7,024 nucleotides of DNA from Desulfobacterales bacterium (GTDB lineage: Bacteria; Desulfobacterota; Desulfobacteria; Desulfobacterales; QNYZ01), in assembly GCA_029938515.1 (NCBI GenBank), contig JAOZUU010000146.1, forward strand, positions 1-7,024. The letters run 5' to 3'. Below, one piece after another: positions 1 through 5,977 of the stretch. The notes under the pieces are model-generated. The model ran no database searches, was not told the origin of the DNA, and saw nothing but the letters and a program-made list of their open reading frames with translations. The number at the start of each line of letters is the position of its first letter. Position 1 is the stretch's first letter. Both the position numbers and the translations under genes were made by a program.

Positions 1-574
1 ACCATAGCGCCACCGATAAAAAAGACCAGCGGATGGCCGCGGCTTCATTGGGGAGACCGACCCATGACGGATTGAGGGTGATGAGGACGTTAAAAAGAAA
101 TAAAATGCCACCGCCCAGATATCCCATGGAAAACCCGAGACTGGAGACATAGTGGATCCGGTCCCGATTGGTAACGCTGGGCAGCAGGGCATCGTAAAAA
201 ATATTGGCCCCGGAAAAACCGATCGTTCCCATGCAATAACAGAAAACGGCCAGGACCCACTGGCCTTTTCCAACTAAAAACAGGGACGCCGTCATCAGGA
301 CGCCCAGGTAGGCAAAGAGGATTAAAAAAGTTTTGCGGGTGTCACTTTTGTCTGCTATCGCACCCAGAACCGGCGCCATAAGGGCGACGATAAGGCTGGC
401 CAGGGCATTTCCAAGGCCCAGCCTGGCCGTACTGACGTTTACATTGGCACCATGGCTCCAGAATACCTTGAAAAAAACAGGGAAAAAGCCGGCCATGACC
501 GTGGTGGCAAAGGCCGAATTGGCCCAGTCGTAAAGCGCCCATCCCCAAACCGTTTTTTGATTATTTTTCATCAT
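1..574 (-). CDS. MFS transporter of the UMF1 (Atg22-like) family, C-terminus cut by window edge
   Basis: Only the N-terminal 191 codons are in the window; the frame is open to base 1, so the C-terminal part is missing. The product is a polytopic inner-membrane transporter of the major facilitator superfamily. Seen directly: the N-terminal signature YDWANSAF at residues 15-22, typical of the UMF1/Atg22-like family; an MFS motif-A-like loop GAIADKSDTRK at 71-81 between predicted helices; a DALLPSV stretch at 128-134; and alternating hydrophobic segments at about 19-38, 55-73, 82-101, 106-125 and 145-167. The start is ATG at 574, with GGA six bases upstream; a second ATG follows at once (571). 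It lies 36 bases downstream of the CaiB/BaiF gene and is probably its co-transcribed neighbour. The substrate cannot be read from sequence; export or uptake of small metabolites is only a guess. Confidence 0.85.
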   Translation of the reverse strand, partial: MMKNNQKTVWGWALYDWANSAFATTVMAGFFPVFFKVFWSHGANVNVSTARLGLGNALASLIVALMAPVLGAIADKSDTRKTFLILFAYLGVLMTASLFLVGKGQWVLAVFCYCMGTIGFSGANIFYDALLPSVTNRDRIHYVSSLGFSMGYLGGGILFLFNVLITLNPSWVGLPNEAAAIRWSFLSVALW

Positions 575-610
575 GGGAGATCCAACCGGTAATTAGAATT
601 TTACACCTGT

Positions 611-1753
611 TCAGATGATATCGTTTTCGACCAGGGTTTCCAGGTCACCATCAGTATACCCCAATTCTTTCAGGATGCCCGCCGTATCCTGGCCGAAAGC
701 CGGTGGAGGGGTATGAATAGATCCGGGGGTACGTTCAAGTTTGATCGATATGCCCGGGCCGGAAACAATATTTCCGTCTTTGTCGGTGATATTGGCAACC
801 ATTTGTCTATCTTCAAAATGGGGGTTATCTGCCAGTTCATCCATGGTTTTTACGGGCGCCCAGCATACGTCCAGCGGTGCCAGGACTTTTTCCCATTGTG
901 CCAGCGTTTTTTGTCGGAAAACAGTGCGAAAATCCTCAATGATTTCTTTCCGGCGATCATCGTCGTACTGCAGAGGGCCATAGGCATCCATTTCCAGAAA
1001 CCGGCACAGGTTATCCCAAAACCGGCTCTCCAGCGCGCCGATGGAAAGAAAGCGCCCATCCGCAGTTTCATATACATTGTAACAGGCGTAACGATGGGAA
1101 AGAATCGTATCGCCCCGTTGGAAGGGAGTACCGGTCGTGTTTTTAAAAAACATCGGAAGAGATAGGAGCGCGGCGGCCCCATCGGCCATGGAAATATCTA
1201 TGAATTGCCCCTGGCCGGTTTTCTGGCGATGGTAAAGGGCCATGAGAATGCCGACAGCGGCGTTTAATGCGCCACCGGCGATATCAGCAATCTGGACACC
1301 TGGGATGGCAGGTGGCCTGCCGGCTTCACCGATCAGATCAAGGACCCCGGCCTCGGCGATGTAATTCACATCATGCCCCGCCCGATTTCTCAGGGGGCCG
1401 GTTTGGCCATATCCGGTAATGGAACAATAGATGATATCCGGCTTGTTTTTACTTATTGTATCATAACCCACGCCCAGCCTTTGGGTCACGCCGGGCCGGA
1501 ATCCTTCGATGAGAACATCGGTATCAGCTATTAGCCGTTGAAAGATCGCTTTGCCCTGGTCTGTTTTCAGGTTCAGGGTCATGTGCTGCTTGTTGCGGTT
1601 TACCTGGGGGGGAAACAGGCCATCTTTTTGAAACCGTTTGTCCTCCACGGCGATGACCCGGGCCCCATGATCAGCCAGGATCATGGAACAATACGGCCCG
1701 GGAAGCATCCGGGAGAGGTCCACGACTTTGATTCCCGTTAAAGCGCTTGTCAT
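611..1753 (-). CDS. CaiB/BaiF family acyl-CoA protein, alpha-methylacyl-CoA racemase-like
   Basis: A soluble class III CoA-transferase-fold protein of about 380 residues, a normal length for the family. Numbering here is from an upstream ATG at 1759. The N-terminal Rossmann-type segment LTGIKVVDLSRMLPGPY (residues 7-23) is the usual family opening. Three residues match the catalytic set of alpha-methylacyl-CoA racemases such as mycobacterial MCR: His129 in GHDVNY, Asp159 in IADIAGG and Glu244 in GALESRF. Family III CoA-transferases share the Asp but generally not the His/Glu context, so racemase or epimerase chemistry on 2-methylacyl-CoA thioesters is the better guess; CoA transfer remains possible. 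I chose the ATG at 1753 because GGAG at 1763-1760 abuts the ATG at 1759 but sits six bases from the one at 1753. It ends in TGA. It follows the Smr gene closely and precedes the transporter gene. No frameshift or missing core is visible. Confidence 0.88.
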   Translation of the reverse strand: MTSALTGIKVVDLSRMLPGPYCSMILADHGARVIAVEDKRFQKDGLFPPQVNRNKQHMTLNLKTDQGKAIFQRLIADTDVLIEGFRPGVTQRLGVGYDTISKNKPDIIYCSITGYGQTGPLRNRAGHDVNYIAEAGVLDLIGEAGRPPAIPGVQIADIAGGALNAAVGILMALYHRQKTGQGQFIDISMADGAAALLSLPMFFKNTTGTPFQRGDTILSHRYACYNVYETADGRFLSIGALESRFWDNLCRFLEMDAYGPLQYDDDRRKEIIEDFRTVFRQKTLAQWEKVLAPLDVCWAPVKTMDELADNPHFEDRQMVANITDKDGNIVSGPGISIKLERTPGSIHTPPPAFGQDTAGILKELGYTDGDLETLVENDII

Positions 1754-1759
1754 ATTCAT

Positions 1760-1763
1760 CTCC
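1760..1763 (-). promoter_or_regulatory. Shine-Dalgarno site deciding the start of the racemase-like gene
   Basis: Minus-strand GGAG lies directly against the ATG at 1759, with no spacer, but six bases before the in-frame ATG at 1753. Normal ribosome spacing therefore favours the downstream ATG, shortening the protein by two residues (Met-Asn). Confidence 0.6.
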
Positions 1764-1774
1764 AGTTGACTTAT

Positions 1775-2080
1775 TTACGATTGAAGGTGTCCCCCTGTGC
1801 CAATCATCAATCTCTCCGGTCTCAGCCGAACAAGTGTCGCTCCCCATCCGCCGGCTTCCGGGGACGCATCCTTGAAAGTGAGTACCAATCGATGTTGTGA
1901 CAGGATACTTTGGACCCGACGCTTCAAGGCGCCGGTCCCTTTTCCGTGAATAATACGGACCGAGTCGATTCCTTTTTCCACACAGGCCATAAGATAGTCT
2001 TCAATCAGGTCCGGGACCTCTTTGGGGTTAAAGGTGTGCAGGTCAAGCAAATCGGTGATTTCGTAGATTATAGGGTCCAT
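1775..2080 (-). CDS. Smr-domain protein (stand-alone small MutS-related domain)
   Basis: A 101-residue protein consisting almost wholly of one Smr domain. Seen: the LDLHTF box at residues 12-17, the HGKGTG box at 45-50 and the GGWGAT box at 77-82, in the order and spacing usual for Smr domains. Such domains, found at the C-terminus of MutS2 and in stand-alone proteins, bind or cut branched DNA or act as RNA endonucleases; which applies here cannot be told. The first ten residues and the tail after about residue 88 lie outside the core. The ATG is one base after the TGA of the IspH-UbiA gene, and a GGGAT ribosome-binding stretch lies inside the end of that gene, so translational coupling is likely. 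It is not joined to any MutS ATPase region here. The family call is firm; the cellular role is open. Confidence 0.88.
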   Translation of the reverse strand: MDPIIYEITDLLDLHTFNPKEVPDLIEDYLMACVEKGIDSVRIIHGKGTGALKRRVQSILSQHRLVLTFKDASPEAGGWGATLVRLRPERLMIGTGGHLQS

Positions 2081-2081
2081 A

Positions 2082-3815
2082 TCATCCCGCTATCATCATC
2101 CAGGTCAGGGTGATGAATCCCGCCAGGATAAAACCGGACTCCACCAGGAACTCAAGGCGAATGCCGGGTAACATATATCCTTGTTCGTGAATGATAATTA
2201 CCAAAAAAAGAAACAACGGGATGACGGTGAGAGCGATACCCAGATTCGTTACCAGAGAAACGGACGCTGCCAGAATTAAAAGCATCGGCAGGGCGACCAG
2301 GATCCATTTTAATATACGTATCGTTGATTTTTGACCGTATATCAAGGGGATGGTTTCCCGTCCCACGATGCGGTCGCCCTGCATGTCAAGAATATCGAAA
2401 AAAGCCGTGCGGGCAAATACCAGACTGGTGGACCAGATAAAAACGATCATGGTTGACATGCTTATTTTACCGATACTGACCAGGGCCGGGAAAACAGCCG
2501 TGGCGATTCCCCAGGCTAGAGAGATCAGCACGGTTTTTGATCCGGGGATTTCCCGAATGCTACGGTAGTGGTTTTGGCTAACCGAGGCGGGAATGATGCG
2601 TAAATTATAGGAAAGACCCAATAGGCTCATGACCAGCAGCACCAAAAACGGCATGGGACCCATGGTGGCGGCCGTAATCAGCCCATAGCTCCCGGCTAAT
2701 ACGGCCAGTGTTACCAGGAGCGGCCTGTATTTTTGGTAAAAATGTGCCCGGCCGGGATCGTTAAACCGGTCGGCTTTACTGCCGATGAGATTATTCAGGA
2801 TGTGCATGGAAAATACGTAGAGCATGGCCACCAGCACGTAGGAAAACGGCCCTTCGAAACCTTGCAGTTTGGCACAGGCGAAACAGAGACATCCGGCGCC
2901 CAGGGCCACATAAGTGTTGGTCAATAAAAGCCCTCGGCGCAGAACAAAAAGGGCCCGGTGCCAGGATCGTCCCTTTTTAATCGAAATTTTTTCCAGAGTT
3001 CGGAATACGCGGTTGATCATCCAGTTCGGGGTGGAAGCACCGGCGGTGATCCCCACATGTTGAATCTTTTCGAATGCCGCCAGGTCCAAGTCTGCCTCCG
3101 TTTCAATTTGAAAAGCGGACTTGCCGTATTTTTCAGCAATTTCGGTCAAGCGGCGGGTATTGCCACTCTCGCGGCCGCCCACAACGACCAGGGCATCCGT
3201 GGTTTGGGCCAATCGTTTCACTTCGGCCTGGCGTCGCGAGGTAGAGTCGCAAATGGTTGTAAACACTTTGTAATGGGGGTAATGCCTGCCTGCCCACGCG
3301 CTTATTTCAGTGTAAAGCTGCTCATTCTGAGTCGTTTGGGCAACCACGATGGCCCTGTCAAACGGCGGCAGGGCTTTGAATTCATCGAGATCGGCCACGG
3401 CATGTCCATCATGGCCGGAATATCCAAGCAGGCCGACCACTTCGGGGTGATCCCGGTTGCCCACGATGATGGTTGTATACCCTTTCCGAGCATGCTTTTT
3501 AATAATGACCTGGACGCGGATAACACGGGGGCAGGTGGCATCGAGAACGGTAAACCCGGTTTGCGTCAGTTTTTTCTTAATATCGGGGGGAACGCCATGG
3601 GCCCGGATTAGAACGGTGCCGTCCCCCCGGACCGGAACCTCAGAAAGGATTGAGATCCCTTTTTCCGTCAGCAGATCCAGAACCTGGGGGTTATGAATCA
3701 GGGGGCCGTACGTGTAAATGGGACCGTCATGTTTCCCCGGTGTGTCCAGCACCATCTCCACGGCCCGACGCACTCCCATGCAGAATCCGGCTGTTTGAGC
3801 AATGGTTATCTTCAT
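2082..3815 (-). CDS. ispH: IspH (HMBPP reductase) fused to a UbiA-type membrane prenyltransferase domain
   Basis: One uninterrupted 577-codon frame carries two domains. Residues 1 to about 280 are IspH, the [4Fe-4S] enzyme that reduces HMBPP to IPP and DMAPP in the last MEP-pathway step. The cluster cysteines are Cys12 (AGFCMGV), Cys95 (DATCP) and Cys189 (TICDST). Active-site residues include His41, His73, His123 and Glu125 (HPEV), Thr161/Thr162 (AQTTQ), Ser217 and Asn219, and Ser261 (TAGASTP). Residues about 290-577 are strongly hydrophobic with several membrane helices and resemble the UbiA superfamily. The second Asp motif, DILDMQGD at 474-481 followed by GRETIP, is intact. The first, NNLIGSKAD at 341-349, is degenerate: Asn and Gly stand where the first two Asp are expected. 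The ATG directly follows an in-frame TAA, so the N-terminus cannot extend upstream; no clear Shine-Dalgarno is seen. Family IspH proteins are usually about 280-320 residues, so the C-terminal half is an added domain. The prenyl acceptor is unknown. Confidence 0.92.
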   Translation of the reverse strand: MKITIAQTAGFCMGVRRAVEMVLDTPGKHDGPIYTYGPLIHNPQVLDLLTEKGISILSEVPVRGDGTVLIRAHGVPPDIKKKLTQTGFTVLDATCPRVIRVQVIIKKHARKGYTTIIVGNRDHPEVVGLLGYSGHDGHAVADLDEFKALPPFDRAIVVAQTTQNEQLYTEISAWAGRHYPHYKVFTTICDSTSRRQAEVKRLAQTTDALVVVGGRESGNTRRLTEIAEKYGKSAFQIETEADLDLAAFEKIQHVGITAGASTPNWMINRVFRTLEKISIKKGRSWHRALFVLRRGLLLTNTYVALGAGCLCFACAKLQGFEGPFSYVLVAMLYVFSMHILNNLIGSKADRFNDPGRAHFYQKYRPLLVTLAVLAGSYGLITAATMGPMPFLVLLVMSLLGLSYNLRIIPASVSQNHYRSIREIPGSKTVLISLAWGIATAVFPALVSIGKISMSTMIVFIWSTSLVFARTAFFDILDMQGDRIVGRETIPLIYGQKSTIRILKWILVALPMLLILAASVSLVTNLGIALTVIPLFLFLVIIIHEQGYMLPGIRLEFLVESGFILAGFITLTWMMIAG

Positions 3816-3817
3816 TT

Positions 3818-3860
3818 ATGGTGTCGTGCAAAGCCCGGGGAATGAAAACCGCCACACCAT
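3818..3860. repeat. 7-bp inverted repeat in the CooT-ispH spacer
   Basis: ATGGTGT at 3818-3824 and its exact reverse complement ACACCAT at 3854-3860 bracket a 29-base loop within the spacer; the second arm touches the CooT stop codon at 3862. On the transcribed strand the hairpin would end two bases before the ispH ATG, a gene with no visible Shine-Dalgarno. It could affect ispH translation or mRNA processing. The stem is short and the loop long, so chance is a real alternative. Confidence 0.3.
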
Positions 3861-3861
3861 T

Positions 3862-4056
3862 TTATTCCCCACCCGGTTTTAGCAACACCTTATGATTTAC
3901 CAGGGAAAGTGAATGGATCCGGGCCTTGATAAATTTCTGCTCACCGAAAATACTGGTCAATCGCAATCCATCTCCATCGTGTTCAACCGTGTCCACGGCT
4001 TCCATGAAGAGCGTTTCTTTGTCGTTATCAAGCGTATAGGCGTTGGCTTCACACAT
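3862..4056 (-). CDS. CooT-like small nickel-binding family protein
   Basis: A complete 64-residue protein, about the size of Rhodospirillum rubrum CooT. It begins MCEANAY, and Cys2 is the residue that binds nickel in the CooT dimer. It also has FGEQK at 37-41, followed by ARIHSLSLVNHKVLL, giving the family's short beta-rich pattern. The family has also been described as predicted RNA-binding proteins. In carbon monoxide dehydrogenase (CODH) operons CooT helps nickel delivery; no CODH gene or other nickel enzyme is in this window, so the client is unknown. The start is well supported: GGAG at 4067-4064 stands seven bases before the ATG. The gene begins 12 bases after the DUF3842 stop and is followed by a 46-base spacer before ispH. 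Family assignment is confident; nickel binding here is inferred from Cys2 and similarity only. Confidence 0.83.
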   Translation of the reverse strand: MCEANAYTLDNDKETLFMEAVDTVEHDGDGLRLTSIFGEQKFIKARIHSLSLVNHKVLLKPGGE

Positions 4057-4063
4057 GATTTCT

Positions 4064-4067
4064 CTCC
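4064..4067 (-). promoter_or_regulatory. Strong Shine-Dalgarno for the CooT-like gene
   Basis: Minus-strand GGAG (in AACGGAGAGA) lies seven bases before the ATG at 4056. It supports this 64-codon frame as a real small gene and fixes Cys as residue 2. Confidence 0.65.
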
Positions 4068-4068
4068 G

Positions 4069-4503
4069 TTATTCATTTTTCAAATACGGCTTAAGATCAT
4101 CTTGAATCATCGCCTCCACCAGCCGTGGCAGCGGCAGGGATTTAACCCCTGCGGTGATGATATTTTCCTGGGATAGTGGAATTAAAAATTTTCGCGCCGG
4201 GCTGGCGGTTATCGCTGCGGCCATTGACGGTGTGATTTCCCCCATCATGGCATGGGCCATCACAATACCGATGGGGCCGATGATTACATCCACCTGCTTT
4301 ACGGTTTGAACAATGGCGTTTTGACCTGATGCCCCACGGTTCGCCCGGGATTTGAGCATTTGGGCCACAGCGATGGCGTTGGTCCCCAGGGCGATAATTT
4401 CAATGGTGTCCTGAAAAAAACTTCTCAGTTGTTTGATAACATGGCTGCCGATACCTCCGCCCTGGCCGTCAATGACGCATATTTTTTTCATTTTATTGTT
4501 CAT
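4069..4503 (-). CDS. DUF3842 family protein, function unknown
   Basis: A 144-residue protein matching, from memory, the DUF3842 family. Seen: a beta strand followed by a glycine-rich turn, KICVIDGQGGGIGSHVI at residues 7-23, like a Rossmann-type nucleotide-binding loop; ALGTNA at 38-43; IIGPIGI at 74-80; MMGE at 86-89; and a C-terminal helix around LPRLVEAMI. No signal peptide or membrane helix is apparent, so it should be cytosolic. No catalytic residues can be assigned. Two starts are possible, ATG at 4503 and ATG at 4491 (MKKICVIDG). The second matches the usual beginning of such proteins, but neither has a good Shine-Dalgarno. It sits 14 bases after the NYN nuclease gene and 12 bases before the CooT-like gene, so these are probably translated from one message. 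A role linked to nickel or to nucleotide binding is speculation from context. Confidence 0.82.
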   Translation of the reverse strand: MNNKMKKICVIDGQGGGIGSHVIKQLRSFFQDTIEIIALGTNAIAVAQMLKSRANRGASGQNAIVQTVKQVDVIIGPIGIVMAHAMMGEITPSMAAAITASPARKFLIPLSQENIITAGVKSLPLPRLVEAMIQDDLKPYLKNE

Positions 4504-4517
4504 CGCGCCGACATCCG

Positions 4518-5039
4518 TTATAATTTGTCTATTTTTGCGCGGTTTTTCCGGGCTTTTTTAGACAACCGCCGCCGGGGTCCTTTTTTTTGGGTCGTGGGGA
4601 TCCATCCTTCGGATCCATTTTCTTCCCCACCTTTTAACATCATGTAACCGGCCATTGTCAGTTTTTCCTCAAAAACCGGTGAGCTGACAACATTCGCGCC
4701 GCGTGCCGAAACATACGATTCGATGTCCTGGTCCGATGTTACCACCAGCGCCCGTTCTTTTTCACCAGTCGCCATCCTTTTTATGACCGTATCAGCCAAT
4801 TCTCCCATGGGTGAAAAGATGATGTCAATTCCCTTGACACGGCTCCGCCTGGTGGAAGTAGTAGGCGCATTCTGTCCATCGAATACGACCGAAATTTGAT
4901 GTCCTCTAAGGCGTTTATACTTAACCAGCTGGTCGATCAGCGCCTCCCGGCCGACTTGGATATCCTGGTCGTCTAAAACAGAAAGGGCACTTGATTGCCG
5001 GATGAGATTATAGCCGTCAATGATGATGTGAATCGGCAC
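4518..5039 (-). CDS. YacP/Rae1-like NYN-domain ribonuclease
   Basis: A 173-residue protein with a PIN-like NYN domain of the YacP type; the Bacillus member Rae1 cuts mRNA on the ribosome. The acidic residues expected for metal binding are in place: Asp8 in IIDGYNLI, Asp54 in VVFDGQ, Asp83 in ELADTVIKRM, and Asp103/Asp105 in TSDQDIE. The C-terminal tail (about 151-173) is very basic, with KKGPRRR and KKARKNR, suggesting RNA or ribosome contact. The start is GTG at 5039: the ParB stop TAG lies in the same frame, separated only by a GCC codon, so no upstream start is possible, and coupling to parB translation is likely. The Shine-Dalgarno is weak (AGG inside the end of parB). Enzyme activity is inferred from the conserved acids; the RNA target is unknown. 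Confidence 0.87.
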   Translation of the reverse strand: MPIHIIIDGYNLIRQSSALSVLDDQDIQVGREALIDQLVKYKRLRGHQISVVFDGQNAPTTSTRRSRVKGIDIIFSPMGELADTVIKRMATGEKERALVVTSDQDIESYVSARGANVVSSPVFEEKLTMAGYMMLKGGEENGSEGWIPTTQKKGPRRRLSKKARKNRAKIDKL

Positions 5040-5042
5040 GGC

Positions 5043-5942
5043 CTATCGCCTGAGTTGCTCGATGAGCCGGTCGAGATCGTCATCGCCGTAAAACTCGATC
5101 TTGACCGTTCCTTTTTTTCCTCGGCGATCGATGTGAACCTTCGTCCCCAAATCGCGCGACAAGCCCTCGGCCAAACCGGAAAAATAAACACGTTCCGGAT
5201 CGGAAGTGGGGTTTTTAGCCTGTTTTTTTTCGGTTTTCAGACGTTTGATCAGTGCTTCCGTTTGCCGGACGGATAGCCCTTTTTTCAGTATTTCCTGCCA
5301 GATTTTTTGTTGCTGAGCCTGATTTTCACAACCGAGAAGGGCGCGGGCATGCCCCATGCTCAACCGGTCATCAACAATACTCGCTTTGATTATGTCCGGC
5401 AGTTGACGGAGTCTTAAAAAGTTGGCCACGGCGGACCGGCTTTTTCCCACCCGCTCGGCGGTCTGATCCTGGGTCAGGTCGAATTCAGCCATCAAGCGGT
5501 GATAGGCTTCCGCCTCTTCCAGGGGGTTTAAATCTTCGCGCTGGATATTTTCGATGATGGCGGTTTCCAGCAGGTTGGTGTCGGAAATATCCTTAAGCAG
5601 GACCGGGACCTCGGTCAGCCCGGCCATTTTAGCGGCCCGCAAGCGCCGCTCCCCGGCAACAAGTTCATAATCGATCGTGTCCGGGCGTATCAAAAGGGGC
5701 TGGAGAATCCCCTGGGTTTCAATGGAACGGGCCAATTCGCCCAGTTCTTCGTCCTTGAACTGTTTCCGGGGTTGATAGCGATTTGGATGGATGCGATCAA
5801 TCTCACACAAGAAAAAATCGGGTCTCTGGAATTCGTCCTCGTCAAATCCGGGGATGAGCGCATCGATCCCCTTGCCCAGTACCATTTTTTTCCGTTTTTT
5901 TTGTTGAGAGGCGGTCGATTTTTGATTTTTTTTTGTGCCCAT
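5043..5942 (-). CDS. parB: Chromosome-partitioning protein ParB (Spo0J family)
   Basis: A 299-residue ParB, the DNA-binding CTPase clamp that loads at parS and works with ParA in chromosome segregation. Domains: a lysine-rich N-terminus; LGKGIDALIPG at 22-32, the ParA-stimulating segment typical of chromosomal ParB; the ParB/Srx nuclease-like domain at about 44-135 with the CTP-binding box GERRLRAA at 97-104 and ENIQRED at 131-137; a helix-turn-helix around 158-181 (TAERVGKSRSAVANFLRLRQLP); and a C-terminal dimerisation segment at about 250-299. The ATG at 5942 is preceded by AGGTAGGT, a fair ribosome-binding stretch. An internal ATG at 5885 (Met20, just before VLGKGIDALI) would also give a normal-looking ParB. 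It ends in TAG, the only amber stop among the complete genes here. It is 35 bases after parA. Confidence 0.96.
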   Translation of the reverse strand: MGTKKNQKSTASQQKKRKKMVLGKGIDALIPGFDEDEFQRPDFFLCEIDRIHPNRYQPRKQFKDEELGELARSIETQGILQPLLIRPDTIDYELVAGERRLRAAKMAGLTEVPVLLKDISDTNLLETAIIENIQREDLNPLEEAEAYHRLMAEFDLTQDQTAERVGKSRSAVANFLRLRQLPDIIKASIVDDRLSMGHARALLGCENQAQQQKIWQEILKKGLSVRQTEALIKRLKTEKKQAKNPTSDPERVYFSGLAEGLSRDLGTKVHIDRRGKKGTVKIEFYGDDDLDRLIEQLRR

Positions 5943-5977
5943 ACCTACCTGAGTATTATCAAAAGATAAAATTAAAG

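Noticed and set aside
713..1165. 150-codon plus-strand open frame
   Set aside because: It is antisense to the C-terminal half of the racemase-like gene, with no family features and no ribosome-binding site of note.
3214..3228. parS-like half site (GTTTCAC)
   Set aside because: Only one arm matches; the other half of the palindrome is absent, and it lies inside ispH coding sequence.
2958..3611. 217-codon plus-strand open frame
   Set aside because: It lies wholly opposite the IspH domain, whose cysteines and active-site residues prove the minus strand is coding. The plus-strand protein has no recognisable motif.
4541..4590. T-rich runs near GC-rich stretches resembling a terminator
   Set aside because: They encode the lysine/arginine-rich tail of the NYN protein, and no stable stem precedes a T-run on the transcribed strand.
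4598..4618. Repeated GGATCCAT, 13-base period, also forming a GGATCC inverted repeat
   Set aside because: It is within the coding tail of the NYN gene (around GSEGWIP); two short copies do not make a repeat array or a terminator.
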